Assembly (NCBI RefSeq): GCF_013369335.1
Contig: NZ_SZQJ01000003.1
Span: forward strand, 62,001 to 126,000
DNA: 64,000 nucleotides
Direction of reading: 5' to 3'
DNA from: Vibrio sp. JPW-9-11-11
GTDB lineage: Bacteria; Pseudomonadota; Gammaproteobacteria; Enterobacterales; Vibrionaceae
A program made the position numbers and the translations under genes. This document shows, piece by piece, positions 8,870 through 18,225 of the stretch. The notes under the pieces are model-generated. The model was not told the DNA's origin and did not search any database. It worked only from the letters and a program-made list of their open reading frames with translations. Position 1 is the first letter of the stretch. Every line of letters starts with the position of its first letter.

Positions 8870-9313
8870 TTAAGCCAGTTTAGCGCGAACTAAACCGCTC
8901 ACTTTACCCATGTCTGCACGCCCTTGAATTTTTGGCTTGAGAACGCCCATCACTTTACCCATGTCTTGCATGCCCGCGGCACCGGATTCAGCAATTGCAC
9001 TTTCAATCAGTGCAGCCACTTCTTCTTCGGTCAGCGGTTGAGGCATAAAGTCCTCAAGTACTGTGATTTCTGCTTTCTCAGCGTCAGCTAAATCTTGACG
9101 ATTGGCTGATTCATATTGAGCGACAGAGTCGCGACGCTGTTTAACCATTTTAGTCAGCACGGCAAGGATGTCGTCGTCGCCCAGAGTAATCTGTTCGTCC
9201 ACTTCACGTTGCTTAACGGCTGCGAGAGCTAAACGGATAGTGCCAAGGCGCGTTTTGTCCTTGGCTTTCATCGCTAATTTTTGCTCTTCTTTGAGCTTGT
9301 CAATAAGAGCCAT
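8870..9313 (-). CDS. GatB/YqeY domain protein
   Basis: A 147-aa YqeY-family protein, related to the tail domain of the GatB subunit of tRNA amidotransferase; such domains bind tRNA, but the role of the stand-alone protein is not established. The sequence shows the helical N-terminal half (ALIDKLKEEQKLAMKAKDK) and the C-terminal GKVMGVLKPKIQGRADMGKVSGLVRAKL segment typical of the family. Length is the family's usual. It sits 26 bp downstream of rpsU and before a terminator-like hairpin, so it should be co-transcribed with S21. This placement between rpsU and dnaG recurs in many gammaproteobacteria. Confidence 0.88.
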   Translation of the reverse strand: MALIDKLKEEQKLAMKAKDKTRLGTIRLALAAVKQREVDEQITLGDDDILAVLTKMVKQRRDSVAQYESANRQDLADAEKAEITVLEDFMPQPLTEEEVAALIESAIAESGAAGMQDMGKVMGVLKPKIQGRADMGKVSGLVRAKLA

Positions 9314-9339
9314 AACTAGAATCCTTTTGGACTTAGTTA

Positions 9340-9555
9340 TTAGTACAGGCGAACGCGACGAGCGTTTTCGCGAGCTAGCTTCTTAGCGTGACGCTTTTGA
9401 GCTGCTGCTTTAGCGCGTTTGCGAACTGTAGTTGGTTTTTCGTAGTGCTCACGACGACGCACTTCAGAAAGGATACCTGCTTTTTCGCAAGAGCGTTTGA
9501 AACGACGTAGAGCAACGTCGAACGGTTCGTTTTCACGTACTTTAACTACTGGCAT
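9340..9555 (-). CDS. rpsU: 30S ribosomal protein S21
   Basis: Small basic protein of the 30S subunit that helps mRNA base-pair with 16S rRNA during initiation. The 71-aa product begins [21 protein letters not shown] and ends in a Lys/Arg/Ala-rich helix ([18 protein letters not shown]), nearly identical to enterobacterial S21 in length and pattern. It is the first gene of the rpsU-yqeY-dnaG-rpoD operon and has a good sigma-70 promoter about 100 bp upstream. Confidence 0.98.
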
Positions 9556-9651
9556 ATGCCTTTCACCTCAGGGGTTATTCGTTAATGCTGACTTCACACG
9601 ACTTAGTTTACAGACTAGGCCTACAATCAGCTTGATCAAAAATGGTGCGGA

Positions 9652-9681
9652 ATTTTAATCCGATCACACTAGCTTTGTAAA
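9652..9681 (-). promoter_or_regulatory. Sigma-70 promoter of rpsU operon
   Basis: On the minus strand TTTACA (9676-9681), an 18-nt spacer and TAAAAT (9652-9657) give a good sigma-70 match in the 228-bp gap between rpsU and tsaD, predicting a leader of about 90 nt. I see no clear LexA box here. No equally good promoter was recognised for tsaD on the other strand. Confidence 0.6.
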
Positions 9682-9783
9682 GTATTTTGTTGGGTAGAGT
9701 TTGCACAAAATTTGTTTGCAAAGCGAAGGCACGGTAAGATTGCGCCAATTTTGAATCAAACCTCTCAACCAGCAAGGTAAACC

Positions 9784-10800
9784 ATGCGCATTATTGGTAT
9801 CGAAACCTCTTGTGATGAAACGGGTATCGCCATCTATGACGATGAGAAAGGCCTACTTTCACACAAGCTCTACAGTCAAGTTAAGTTACATGCTGACTAC
9901 GGTGGTGTAGTGCCTGAACTGGCTTCTCGCGATCACGTTAAAAAGACCATTCCTCTGATTAAAGCGGCAATGGCCGAGGCTGATGTCACGCCGGCTGATA
10001 TTGACGGTGTGGCTTATACCGCGGGTCCAGGTTTGGTTGGGGCGTTGCTAGTCGGCGCGACCATTGGTCGCAGTTTAGCTTACGCTTGGGGGGTACCTGC
10101 GGTTCCTGTCCATCATATGGAAGGTCATTTACTTGCGCCAATGTTGGAAGATAACCCACCACCTTTCCCATTTGTTGCGGTACTGGTGTCGGGCGGTCAC
10201 ACCATGATGGTGGAAGTGAAAGGCATTGGTGAATACAAAATTCTTGGCGAGTCGATTGATGACGCCGCAGGTGAGGCGTTTGATAAAACCGCGAAACTGA
10301 TGGGGTTGGATTACCCCGGCGGGCCGCTTTTATCTAAATTGGCTGAAAAAGGCACTCCTGGCCGGTTTAAGTTTCCGCGCCCGATGACGGACAGACCAGG
10401 ACTCGATATGAGTTTCTCGGGGCTGAAAACCTTTACTGCCAATACGATTGCCGCCAATGGTGATGATGAGCAAACTCGAGCCGATATTGCTCTTGCGTTT
10501 GAAGAAGCGGTGTGCGCGACGCTAACCATTAAGTGTAAGCGTGCGCTAGAGCAGACCGGCTTTAAGCGTATTGTGATTGCAGGTGGTGTGAGTGCCAACC
10601 GCCGTTTGCGCGCTGATCTTGAGCAGCTCGCAAAGAAAATCGCTGGCGAAGTCTACTATCCACGCACAGAGTTTTGTACCGACAACGGCGCTATGATTGC
10701 CTATGCGGGGATGCAACGTCTGAAAAATGGTGAAGTCGCCGATTTAGCCGTGCAAGCAACACCGCGCTGGCCGATTGATCAGCTGCACCCGATCGATTAA
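9784..10800 (+). CDS. tsaD: tRNA N6-threonylcarbamoyladenosine transferase subunit TsaD
   Basis: Catalytic subunit of the TsaBDE complex that transfers threonylcarbamoyl to A37 of ANN-decoding tRNAs (t6A). The 338-aa ASKHA-fold product starts [20 protein letters not shown], carries the metal-binding His111 and His115 in HHMEGH, the SGGHT segment, the [22 protein letters not shown] stretch and a late [10 protein letters not shown] segment. Length equals the E. coli protein (337 aa). It is divergent from rpsU, the conserved arrangement that gave the gene its older place name next to the macromolecular synthesis operon. Confidence 0.97.
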   Translation: MRIIGIETSCDETGIAIYDDEKGLLSHKLYSQVKLHADYGGVVPELASRDHVKKTIPLIKAAMAEADVTPADIDGVAYTAGPGLVGALLVGATIGRSLAYAWGVPAVPVHHMEGHLLAPMLEDNPPPFPFVAVLVSGGHTMMVEVKGIGEYKILGESIDDAAGEAFDKTAKLMGLDYPGGPLLSKLAEKGTPGRFKFPRPMTDRPGLDMSFSGLKTFTANTIAANGDDEQTRADIALAFEEAVCATLTIKCKRALEQTGFKRIVIAGGVSANRRLRADLEQLAKKIAGEVYYPRTEFCTDNGAMIAYAGMQRLKNGEVADLAVQATPRWPIDQLHPID

Positions 10801-10822
10801 CCCGAATCATCGAACATTTTCT

Positions 10823-10847
10823 AAGTCGCCATAGTGGCGACTTTTTT
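10823..10847 (+). terminator. Rho-independent terminator of tsaD
   Basis: AAGTCGCC (10823-10830), ATAG/T loop, GGCGACTT and a run of six T (to 10847), 22 bp after the tsaD stop. Confidence 0.85.
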
Positions 10848-10921
10848 AATGAAGCTCGGATCTGTTGAGTGTCTGCAAGGTGGTAGGCTGGCGGAATAAC
10901 AATAATGAGATGGATTAGACA

Positions 10922-11737
10922 ATGAATAAGTTTAGCGTAGATGGTCGCGAGATGGCCTACTTGGATGTGGGCCAAGGCCCGGCGATTGTGTTTGGTCACA
11001 GCTATTTGTGGGATAGTGCAATGTGGGCGCCTCAAGTTGAAGTGTTGAGTCAGCACTACCGCTGTATTGTGCCAGAACTTTGGGCGCACGGTCAGTCTGA
11101 GTTTGCGCCGGACACAACGCGTTCGTTAGCCGATTATGCTCGGCATATAGTGGCTCTGATGGACCATTTAGATCTCGAACAGTTTTCGATCGTTGGGCTC
11201 TCTGTTGGCGGTATGTGGGGAACCGAAGTTGTTAATTTGGTACCACAACGTGTCCATTCGCTGGTGTTAATGGACACCTTTGTTGGCCTTGAACCTGAAG
11301 TCACGCATAACAAATACTTTGCGATGCTCGATACTATTTCGCAAGTTGAAGCGGTTCCTGCCCCAATGATTGAAGCGATTACGCCGTTGTTTTTTGCCGC
11401 CAATGTAGAGCAAAACAATCCACAGCTCGCCGCGCAATTTAGTCGGTCGTTGAGCCACTTAACAGGTGAGCGAGCGGTTGAAGTCGCCCGGGTAGGTCGA
11501 ATGGTGTTTGGTCGACGTGATCAAATGGACGATATTGAGAAGTTTACCCTGCCAGTGTTGATCGCGGTGGGGCAAGAAGATAAACCCCGTCCGGTACTCG
11601 AGTCTTACTTGATGCACGATACTATTGCTGGCTCCGAGCTGATTCAGATCCCACACGCTGGGCATATATCCAACCTTGAGCAAGCAGAGTTTGTCACGCA
11701 AATGCTCAAAAGCTTCCTAGACAGACATCACGCTTAA
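10922..11737 (+). CDS. Alpha/beta-hydrolase fold protein
   Basis: A 271-aa hydrolase of unknown substrate. It has the alpha/beta-fold oxyanion segment (GHSYLWDSAMW, about residues 20-30), a nucleophile elbow GLSVGG (Ser near residue 96), a late acid in VGQEDKPRP and a catalytic His in HAGHISNLEQ near residue 250, so the triad looks complete. No signal peptide or membrane segment is visible; it is probably cytoplasmic. It is monocistronic: tsaD upstream ends in a terminator and plsY is convergent. Relatives include esterases, haloperoxidase-like and 3-oxoadipate enol-lactonase-like enzymes; the sequence does not decide between them. Confidence 0.8.
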   Translation: MNKFSVDGREMAYLDVGQGPAIVFGHSYLWDSAMWAPQVEVLSQHYRCIVPELWAHGQSEFAPDTTRSLADYARHIVALMDHLDLEQFSIVGLSVGGMWGTEVVNLVPQRVHSLVLMDTFVGLEPEVTHNKYFAMLDTISQVEAVPAPMIEAITPLFFAANVEQNNPQLAAQFSRSLSHLTGERAVEVARVGRMVFGRRDQMDDIEKFTLPVLIAVGQEDKPRPVLESYLMHDTIAGSELIQIPHAGHISNLEQAEFVTQMLKSFLDRHHA

Positions 11738-11754
11738 GGTATGAAGTCTAACTT

Positions 11755-11778
11755 AAGCCTCGGTTACGAGGCTTTTTT
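11755..11778 (+). terminator. Rho-independent terminator after alpha/beta hydrolase
   Basis: AAGCCTCG, GTTA loop, CGAGGCTT and six T (11755-11778). It overlaps the last codons of the convergent plsY gene and lacks a T-run in the plsY direction. Confidence 0.8.
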
Positions 11779-12375
11779 CAATCCGCTTTTCTTATCGCCA
11801 ACCTTAGGCTCTGTACCGGAAAACAAGCGTTTGATGTTTTGATGATGACGGAAAACAATCAGGCAACACAGCATGGCTACGGGTAAGGTGTATTGGGGTT
11901 TGATCATCCAGGTGTAAAACGGGGCGAGCAGTACGGTGACAATCGCCGCCAGTGATGAGTAGCGAAAGAGAAAGGCGACGCTTATCCAGGTAGCGATGAT
12001 CATGGCGCTAAGATCTAACCCAATCGGTGCGATGGCGCCAAGCGCAGTTGCGACACCTTTTCCCCCTTTAAAATGGAAAAAAAGCGGATACATATGGCCT
12101 AAACAAGCGGCAATGGCGACCACACCTAAAATGATAGGGTCGATGTTTAGGAAGTAGCCACCCCAAACAGGAATGGTGCCTTTTAACATGTCACACAAGA
12201 GGACCGCGACGGCCGCTTTCTTTCCGCCGATGCGCAGGACATTAGTCGCGCCGGGATTGTTTGAGCCCACGTCACGTGGATCGGGCAAACGGAGTATTCG
12301 GCAGATCAACACTGCACTTGAGATCGAGCCCAAGAGGTAGGCGAAAATGATCATTACCAGTGCTAGTGGGGTCAT
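11764..12375 (-). CDS. plsY: Acyl-phosphate glycerol-3-phosphate acyltransferase PlsY
   Basis: Integral-membrane enzyme that transfers an acyl group from acyl-phosphate to glycerol-3-phosphate, the first step of phospholipid synthesis with PlsX. The 203-aa product has about five transmembrane segments and the three conserved loops: the [11 protein letters not shown] glycerol-3-phosphate loop (about 38-50), the [21 protein letters not shown] loop (about 90-112) and a third in the C-terminal third. Length is normal. It is convergent with the hydrolase gene and divergent from folB, as in many gammaproteobacteria. Confidence 0.95.
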   Translation of the reverse strand: MTPLALVMIIFAYLLGSISSAVLICRILRLPDPRDVGSNNPGATNVLRIGGKKAAVAVLLCDMLKGTIPVWGGYFLNIDPIILGVVAIAACLGHMYPLFFHFKGGKGVATALGAIAPIGLDLSAMIIATWISVAFLFRYSSLAAIVTVLLAPFYTWMIKPQYTLPVAMLCCLIVFRHHQNIKRLFSGTEPKVGDKKSGLKKAS

Positions 12376-12531
12376 AGTAGAGTAACTCGTCTGAAACAGG
12401 TGTTAGCCAAGCAAGTACCTGATATCATATCGCGCCTGACACGCTCAAACTATGGCATAGGCTTGGTTTGAGATGCAAATAGTACGACTTTTTACCCCGT
12501 TAGGGTATCCGACCTGTAAAGGAAGTATCAC

Positions 12532-12885
12532 ATGGATAAAGTATTTATCGAGCAATTAGAAGTCATTACCACCATTGGGGTTTACGATTGGGAGCAAGAG
12601 ATTAAGCAGAAGTTGGTGCTTGATATTGAAATGGCTCACGATAATCGTCCTGCTGGGAAAAGTGATGATGTTGTCGATGCGCTCGATTACGCCCAGGTCA
12701 GTCAAGCGGTACTGAGTCATATAGAAGGTGGACGCTTTCTCTTGGTTGAACGTGTTGCAGAAGAGGTGGCCGAGTTGATCATGACGCGCTTTAGCGTACC
12801 TTGGATCTCAATTCGCTTAACTAAGCCAGGTGCGGTAGCGCAAGCAAAAGGGGTTGGCGTTGTCATTGAACGAGGCCAGTTATGA
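12532..12885 (+). CDS. folB: Dihydroneopterin aldolase FolB
   Basis: Converts 7,8-dihydroneopterin to 6-hydroxymethyl-dihydropterin and glycolaldehyde in folate synthesis. The 117-aa product has the family pattern: N-terminal strand with the GVYDWEQ segment (the conserved glutamate region), DALDYAQV and the ERVAEEVAELI helix, and a C-terminal KPGAVAQAKGVGV strand. Length matches E. coli FolB. It overlaps folK by 4 bp (ATGA), implying translational coupling of consecutive pathway steps. Divergent from plsY across 156 bp. Confidence 0.95.
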   Translation: MDKVFIEQLEVITTIGVYDWEQEIKQKLVLDIEMAHDNRPAGKSDDVVDALDYAQVSQAVLSHIEGGRFLLVERVAEEVAELIMTRFSVPWISIRLTKPGAVAQAKGVGVVIERGQL

Positions 12886-13370
12886 TCACAACCTATATTG
12901 GGGTTGGGTCAAACATACAAAGGCGTAAACATATTGCGGCGGCGATTGATGAGTTGGGGGCTTTAGGGCGGCAACTGCGCCTCTCTACCATTTATGAGTG
13001 TGAAGCGGTCGGGTTTAATAGCCATGCGTTTTATAATTTAGTGGTTGAGATGAAAACGTCCTTACATCTAACAGAGTTCGCTCAGCAACTGCGTTCGATT
13101 GAGCGCAAGTGGGGACGCGCTGAGAATGCCAACAAGTTTGAGCCTCGAACGATTGATCTCGATATTATTCTATTTGGCGATCAAGTCAGCGAGTCGTCTC
13201 CGCAACTGCCACGCAGTGATATTTTTCACTATGCGTTCGTACTTGAACCTCTCAACGAACTCTGCCCGAGTTTGATTGTTCCCAACGATGGACGCCGCAT
13301 TGAGCAAATATGGCAACAAACCCAGTTTGACTGTGTCCTGACTCCAGTTCCTGTTTGGTTTGATTATTAA
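12882..13370 (+). CDS. folK: 6-hydroxymethyl-dihydropterin pyrophosphokinase-like protein (folB-linked copy)
   Basis: Transfers pyrophosphate from ATP to 6-hydroxymethyl-dihydropterin, the step after FolB. The 162-aa product shows [12 protein letters not shown] at the N-terminus, the [26 protein letters not shown] block (about 70-95) with the Asp pair of DLDI that binds Mg2+, and a P-rich region following it. It overlaps folB by 4 bp. A second, more E. coli-like HPPK gene is present at 54067-54552; this copy has [12 protein letters not shown] where the other has RKEERWGPRT, so they are diverged paralogues, and which one carries the main flux is not known from sequence. Confidence 0.88.
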   Translation: MITTYIGVGSNIQRRKHIAAAIDELGALGRQLRLSTIYECEAVGFNSHAFYNLVVEMKTSLHLTEFAQQLRSIERKWGRAENANKFEPRTIDLDIILFGDQVSESSPQLPRSDIFHYAFVLEPLNELCPSLIVPNDGRRIEQIWQQTQFDCVLTPVPVWFDY

Positions 13371-13384
13371 TTAACGAGATTTTA

Positions 13385-14188
13385 ATGAGTTATTTTGAAG
13401 CTTTTGTCTTGGCATTGATCCAAGGCTTGACGGAGTTTTTGCCTATTTCGAGCTCCGCGCACCTGATTTTGCCTTCAGCGATTCTTGGGTGGCAAGACCA
13501 AGGGTTGGCATTTGATGTGGCGGTGCATGTCGGTACGTTACTGGCGGTGATGATTTACTTCCGTCATGAGGTGGTCAGCCTATTGCGCGCCTTTTTCGGT
13601 TCTATTTTTCATGGTGATCGGAGTAAAGAGGCCAAGCTCGCGTGGATGATACTGCTCGCGACGATTCCAGCTTGTGTGTTTGGGTTGTTGATGAAGGACT
13701 TTATCGAGATCTACTTGCGCAGTGCTTGGGTCATCGCGACGACAACCATTGTCTTTGGTCTTTTACTTTGGTACGTCGATAAGCACGCGCCACTGACCGA
13801 CGATGAGTATCAAGCGGATTGGAAAAAAGCGCTGTTTATTGGCGTAAGCCAAGCTTTGGCGATGATCCCTGGCACGTCACGCTCGGGTGCAACGATCACG
13901 GCTGCACTCTATTTAGGTTTTACTCGCGAAGCGGCGGCACGTTTTTCCTTCTTGATGTCGATTCCGATTATTCTCCTAGCTGGAGGATATTTAGGGCTTA
14001 AGTTGGTGACCAGCGGTGAACCCGTTCACCTGGGCTTTCTGCTGACGGGGATTGTCACCTCGTTTATCAGCGCTTACGTGTGTATTCACTTCTTCCTAAA
14101 GCTGATTTCACGTATGGGTATGACGCCATTCGTGGTTTATCGTTTGATATTAGGCGCAGGCTTGTTTGCGTATCTACTACTTAATTAA
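13385..14188 (+). CDS. uppP: Undecaprenyl-diphosphatase UppP (BacA)
   Basis: Integral membrane phosphatase that regenerates undecaprenyl phosphate, the lipid carrier for peptidoglycan and O-antigen; extra copies confer bacitracin resistance in E. coli. The 267-aa product has about eight hydrophobic segments, the [15 protein letters not shown] motif (Glu and Ser-rich catalytic loop, about residues 16-30) and the second signature PGTSRSGAT (about 161-169). Length equals the family norm. It follows folK by 14 bp and may be transcribed with folB-folK. Confidence 0.95.
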   Translation: MSYFEAFVLALIQGLTEFLPISSSAHLILPSAILGWQDQGLAFDVAVHVGTLLAVMIYFRHEVVSLLRAFFGSIFHGDRSKEAKLAWMILLATIPACVFGLLMKDFIEIYLRSAWVIATTTIVFGLLLWYVDKHAPLTDDEYQADWKKALFIGVSQALAMIPGTSRSGATITAALYLGFTREAAARFSFLMSIPIILLAGGYLGLKLVTSGEPVHLGFLLTGIVTSFISAYVCIHFFLKLISRMGMTPFVVYRLILGAGLFAYLLLN

Positions 14189-14289
14189 CCGTGTCAGTTT
14201 GACTAAGACCACACAGTGCAATCTCGCGCCACCAGTGACATTGTGATATATATGTGGTCTTTGTTACTTTCCCTTCTTTAATTGACGAT

Positions 14290-14568
14290 ATGCGTATTTT
14301 TGCTTTGATGTTAACCCTTGTTTTAGGCTGGCTGCAGTATGAACTTTGGCTGGGCAAAAATGGTATTGCAGACTTTCAAGCGGTCAATGCAGAAATTCAG
14401 GTTCAGCATCAAGTCAACAACAATTTGAAAGAACGCAATGACGAAATGTTTGCTGAGATCGACGATTTACGCCAAGGGCTTGACGCCATTGAGGAGCGAG
14501 CAAGGCATGAACTCGGCATGATAAAAGAAGGCGAGACTTTTTATCGAATTATCGGCGAGGATAATTAA
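14290..14568 (+). CDS. ftsB: Cell division protein FtsB
   Basis: Bitopic inner-membrane protein of the FtsQLB divisome subcomplex. From ATG 14290 the product is 92 aa: a single N-terminal transmembrane segment ([20 protein letters not shown]) followed by a periplasmic coiled coil (about 30-70) and the C-terminal [14 protein letters not shown] segment typical of FtsB. An in-frame GTG at 14254 would add 12 residues before the membrane segment, but the shorter form matches other FtsB proteins. It abuts ispD (ATG one base after the stop), the conserved ftsB-ispD-ispF order. Confidence 0.94.
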   Translation: MRIFALMLTLVLGWLQYELWLGKNGIADFQAVNAEIQVQHQVNNNLKERNDEMFAEIDDLRQGLDAIEERARHELGMIKEGETFYRIIGEDN

Positions 14569-14569
14569 C

Positions 14570-15271
14570 ATGCCTGATCCTGGCTCATTAGTGGCGATTG
14601 TTCCTGCTGCGGGCATCGGCAGCCGAATGAAAGCGGACCGCCCTAAGCAATACCTAGCTATTGAGGGCAAAACGGTACTCGAACACACCCTCGAAAAGCT
14701 TCTGTCTCACCCTGACATTACCCAAGTCGTGGTCGCGGTCAGCGATGATGACCCTTACTTTTCATCCCTTTCACTGGCTAATCATAGCAACATCGTCCGA
14801 GTATGTGGTGGTAAAGAGCGGGCAGACTCGGTGCTGTCGGCTCTCCAATATGTCACGTCACAACAGCTCTCCTCTTGGGTTTTGGTGCATGATGCCGCGA
14901 GGCCTTGTATCACGTTAGAGGATATCGACCGCTTAATTGAACAGGCATACAGTGAGAAGCATGGTGCGATTCTCGCCGCGCCGGTGCGTGATACCATGAA
15001 GCGCGCCAATCAACAGCAACATATCGACCATACCGTCGCTAGGGAAGCGCTATGGCATGCCTTGACACCACAAATGTTCCAAACTCAGTTGCTTACAGAT
15101 GCGCTGTCAGCGGCACTGGAGCAGGGGGGGCACATTACCGATGAAGCGTCCGCAATCGAGTGGTTAGGGTATACGCCAGCATTGGTTCAAGGTCGTTCCG
15201 ATAATATAAAAATCACTCAACCGGAAGATTTGGCACTTGCCGAGTTTTATCTTAATAGAAGTAAAGGATAA
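14570..15271 (+). CDS. ispD: 2-C-methyl-D-erythritol 4-phosphate cytidylyltransferase IspD
   Basis: Third step of the MEP isoprenoid pathway: CTP plus MEP to CDP-methylerythritol. The 233-aa product has the N-terminal nucleotide-binding signature [18 protein letters not shown] (about residues 12-29), the [10 protein letters not shown] segment (about 102-112) and [15 protein letters not shown] near the C-terminus. Length is as usual (E. coli 236 aa). It lies 1 bp after ftsB and 3 bp before ispF, so the genes are almost certainly co-transcribed. Confidence 0.96.
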   Translation: MPDPGSLVAIVPAAGIGSRMKADRPKQYLAIEGKTVLEHTLEKLLSHPDITQVVVAVSDDDPYFSSLSLANHSNIVRVCGGKERADSVLSALQYVTSQQLSSWVLVHDAARPCITLEDIDRLIEQAYSEKHGAILAAPVRDTMKRANQQQHIDHTVAREALWHALTPQMFQTQLLTDALSAALEQGGHITDEASAIEWLGYTPALVQGRSDNIKITQPEDLALAEFYLNRSKG

Positions 15272-15274
15272 CTC

Positions 15275-15751
15275 ATGATTCGTATTGGTCACGGTTTCGA
15301 CGTTCATAAATTTGGCGGGCAAGGCCCGGTTATTATCGGTGGTGTGTCGGTGCCTTATGAGCAAGGACTGATCGCCCACTCTGATGGCGATGTGGCATTG
15401 CATGCATTGTGTGATGCAATGCTAGGAGCGATTGCGGCTGGCGACATTGGTCGTCACTTCCCAGATACAGATGCTCAGTGGAAAGGGGCGGATAGCCGAG
15501 ACTTATTACGCGATGTTTACCGCCGCGTGCGTGAGCACGGGTACAAGCTGGGTAATGCCGACATTACTATTATGGCTCAAGCTCCGAAAATGGCACCGCA
15601 CATCGAGGCGATGTGCCAAGTGATCGCACAAGATTTGCAGACAGATGTGTCTAACGTCAACGTCAAAGCGACCACTACAGAAAGGCTCGGTTTTACCGGG
15701 CGTAAAGAGGGTATTGCGACCGAAGCGGTTGTTTTACTGATTAAAGAATAA
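15275..15751 (+). CDS. ispF: 2-C-methyl-D-erythritol 2,4-cyclodiphosphate synthase IspF
   Basis: Fifth step of the MEP pathway, cyclising CDP-methylerythritol phosphate. The 158-aa product shows the zinc ligands Asp8 and His10 in [11 protein letters not shown], His42 in the [18 protein letters not shown] block and the [16 protein letters not shown]-terminal signature. Length matches the family. Trimeric cytoplasmic enzyme. It sits between ispD (3 bp) and truD (37 bp). Confidence 0.97.
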   Translation: MIRIGHGFDVHKFGGQGPVIIGGVSVPYEQGLIAHSDGDVALHALCDAMLGAIAAGDIGRHFPDTDAQWKGADSRDLLRDVYRRVREHGYKLGNADITIMAQAPKMAPHIEAMCQVIAQDLQTDVSNVNVKATTTERLGFTGRKEGIATEAVVLLIKE

Positions 15752-15788
15752 CTCAGTTGTCATTGATAGCTGACAACGGATCTCAATT

Positions 15789-16832
15789 ATGTCTGATATT
15801 TTATCCTCTCTGGCTTACTTACACTGCAAACCGAGCGCTAAAGGCAAACTCAAAGCCAAGCCTGAACATTTTCAAGTGAACGAGAACTTAGGTTTTGAGT
15901 TTTCTGGTCAAGGAGAGCACTTGATGGTGCGTATTCGCAAAACGGGGGAAAACACCAGTTTTGTGGCCAACGAGTTAGCCAAAGCATGCGGTGTGAAGTC
16001 GAAAGATGTTAGTTGGGCAGGGCTGAAAGACCGTCATGCCGTGACTGAGCAGTGGTTAAGTGTCCATTTGCCTAAAGGTGATACACCAGATTTAAAGCCG
16101 TTTTTGGCTCAATACCCGAGTATTGAAATCATTGCGACTGACCGCCATAACAAAAAATTGCGTCCGGGTGATTTAACCGGAAACCAATTCGTTGTAACTG
16201 TGTCTGAAGTGACGGACATTGAAGATGTGGTTAAGCGGCTAGAGGCGATACAGCGCATTGGTGTGCCGAACTATTTTGGTAGTCAACGTTTTGGTAACCA
16301 AGGCAATAATTTAACAGAAGCTCGACGCTGGGGCAGAGACAATGTACGCACGCGCAATCAAAATAAACGTAGTCTGTACTTGTCGGCGGCACGCTCGTGG
16401 ATTTTCAATACCATAGTGTCCGCGCGAATCGAGCAAGATATATTTAATCGAGCCGTGGCGGGAGATATCGTCTATCAGCAAGGCGAGCTGGTGGCGGTAG
16501 ACGCCAACGCCGTTGATCAGATTAATGATCGAGTTGCCGAGCGTCAGTGTCAATTGACGGCAGCACTGGCGGGGGATAACGCACTGCCAACCACAGAGCA
16601 AGCGTTGGCCTTGGAACAGCCACATTTAGAGGCGGAACCTGACTTAATGGCGCTGATCCGCGGGAATCGTATGCGTCATGATCGCCGTGAGATAGCCTTG
16701 GTGCCTCAGCAATTGTCTTGGCAAGTCGAGGACAATAGTATCACTTTGCAGTTTGTACTTGATGCGGGCTGTTTTGCGACCGCGATTATTCGTGAACTGA
16801 TTGAAGAGATCGAAGTGGAGCGTCATTACTGA
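15789..16832 (+). CDS. truD: tRNA pseudouridine(13) synthase TruD
   Basis: Forms pseudouridine 13 in tRNA-Glu. The 347-aa product carries the catalytic Asp in [18 protein letters not shown] (near residue 80), the [17 protein letters not shown] strand and the [17 protein letters not shown] signature, followed by the TRUD insertion domain (about 155-300). Length matches E. coli (349 aa). It overlaps surE by one base (TGATG), consistent with coupled translation in the ftsB-to-nlpD cluster. Confidence 0.96.
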   Translation: MSDILSSLAYLHCKPSAKGKLKAKPEHFQVNENLGFEFSGQGEHLMVRIRKTGENTSFVANELAKACGVKSKDVSWAGLKDRHAVTEQWLSVHLPKGDTPDLKPFLAQYPSIEIIATDRHNKKLRPGDLTGNQFVVTVSEVTDIEDVVKRLEAIQRIGVPNYFGSQRFGNQGNNLTEARRWGRDNVRTRNQNKRSLYLSAARSWIFNTIVSARIEQDIFNRAVAGDIVYQQGELVAVDANAVDQINDRVAERQCQLTAALAGDNALPTTEQALALEQPHLEAEPDLMALIRGNRMRHDRREIALVPQQLSWQVEDNSITLQFVLDAGCFATAIIRELIEEIEVERHY

Positions 16833-17590
16833 TGAGCGAGAGTAAACTCAACATATTGATCAGCAACGATGATGGTGTCCATGCTGAAGGCATCCATTGC
16901 CTCGCGGATTCCCTGCGCGATATGGCAAAAGTGACGATAGTCGCACCGGATAGAAACCGTTCGGGGGCTTCAAATTCGTTGACGTTAGAGCAGCCTTTAA
17001 GAGTTAACCAAATTGCTCCACAAGTCTACTCTGTTCAAGGCACCCCTACCGACTGCGTCCATTTTGCTTTAAATGAACTGATGAAAGATAACCTGCCAGA
17101 TTTGGTGTTAACCGGTGTGAATCACGGTGCCAACTTAGGCGATGACGTACTTTATTCGGGGACTGTAGCAGCGGCAATGGAAGGGCACTTTCTCGGCGTT
17201 CAGTCGATAGCCTTTTCGTTAGTGGGCAAGCAGCACTTTGCCACGGCTGCTGCCATTGCTCGCCAATTGGTCGAGCAACATGCCGCAAGTCCGATTCCAA
17301 CTAATCGGCTCGTGAATGTGAATGTTCCCGACCTGCCATTGGCTGATCTTAAAGGGACGCTTGTTACCCGTTTAGGTGCGCGTCATCACGCTGAGGCGAT
17401 GATCAAGCAGCAAGACCCTCGAGGTCATGATATTTATTGGTTGGGCCCTCCAGGGAAAGAGCAAGATGCAGGTGAAGGGACTGATTTTTATGCCATTGAG
17501 CAAGGTTTCGTCTCGGTCACTCCGCTGCAAGTCGACCTAACGGCACACGAATCGATTTCAAGTATGGATAACTGGTTAAAGGACAAGTAA
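16832..17590 (+). CDS. surE: 5'/3'-nucleotidase SurE
   Basis: Metal-dependent phosphatase acting on nucleoside 5'- and 3'-monophosphates and exopolyphosphate. The 252-aa product has [12 protein letters not shown] (Asp-Asp metal site, about 9-20), [14 protein letters not shown] (about 37-50) and [18 protein letters not shown] (about 92-110), all SurE signatures. Normal length. It overlaps truD by 1 bp and precedes pcm by 2 bp, the classic surE-pcm-nlpD-rpoS stationary-phase cluster. Confidence 0.97.
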   Translation: MSESKLNILISNDDGVHAEGIHCLADSLRDMAKVTIVAPDRNRSGASNSLTLEQPLRVNQIAPQVYSVQGTPTDCVHFALNELMKDNLPDLVLTGVNHGANLGDDVLYSGTVAAAMEGHFLGVQSIAFSLVGKQHFATAAAIARQLVEQHAASPIPTNRLVNVNVPDLPLADLKGTLVTRLGARHHAEAMIKQQDPRGHDIYWLGPPGKEQDAGEGTDFYAIEQGFVSVTPLQVDLTAHESISSMDNWLKDK

Positions 17591-17592
17591 CA

Positions 17593-18219
17593 ATGGCAAA
17601 TCCACATGCGGACAGATTAATCGACTTTCTCGTCGCGAGTGGCATTCAAGATCAGCAAGTGTTGGACGCTATCTACCGCTTGCCTCGGGAGCAGTTTGTA
17701 TCCCAAGCCATGATGCATCAGGCGTACGACAACAACGCACTGCCGATTGGCCAAGGACAAACGATTTCCCAGCCTTATATCGTCGCTAAAATGACCGAGA
17801 TGCTCGGGTTAAGTCGTACCAGCCGAGTACTCGAAGTGGGGACCGGATCAGGGTATCAGACTGCGGTACTGGCTCAGCTGGTGGACCACGTCTATTCCAT
17901 TGAGCGCATCAAAGCACTGCAGTGGGAGGCCAAACGCCGCCTTAAACAGCTCGATATCTACAATGTGTCCACTAAACATGGTGACGGCTGGCAAGGTTGG
18001 TCAGCCAAAGCGCCTTATGATGCCATTATTGTCACAGCTGCGGCGGAGTCGGTGCCTGAAGCCTTGTTGGCACAGTTGGCGCAGGGCGGTGTGATGATGA
18101 TTCCAGTGGGGACGGAGGAACAAAACCTGTACAAGATTACTCGCTACGGTGAGGAGTATCACTCAGAAATTGTTGAGGTGGTGCGGTTTGTGCCCTTAGT
18201 CGCAGGGGATCTCGCTTAG
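17593..18219 (+). CDS. pcm: Protein-L-isoaspartate O-methyltransferase Pcm
   Basis: Repairs aged proteins by methylating L-isoaspartyl residues with SAM. The 208-aa product has the SAM-binding motif [18 protein letters not shown] (about 77-94), the preceding [19 protein letters not shown] segment typical of PIMTs, and a [17 protein letters not shown] motif. Length equals E. coli Pcm. It lies 2 bp after surE and 6 bp before nlpD. Confidence 0.97.
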   Translation: MANPHADRLIDFLVASGIQDQQVLDAIYRLPREQFVSQAMMHQAYDNNALPIGQGQTISQPYIVAKMTEMLGLSRTSRVLEVGTGSGYQTAVLAQLVDHVYSIERIKALQWEAKRRLKQLDIYNVSTKHGDGWQGWSAKAPYDAIIVTAAAESVPEALLAQLAQGGVMMIPVGTEEQNLYKITRYGEEYHSEIVEVVRFVPLVAGDLA

Positions 18220-18225
18220 TTCATC

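Noticed and set aside
9556..9783. LexA box upstream of rpsU as in E. coli
   Set aside because: No CTGT-N8-ACAG match in the 228-bp gap; only loose CTG and CAG half-sites.
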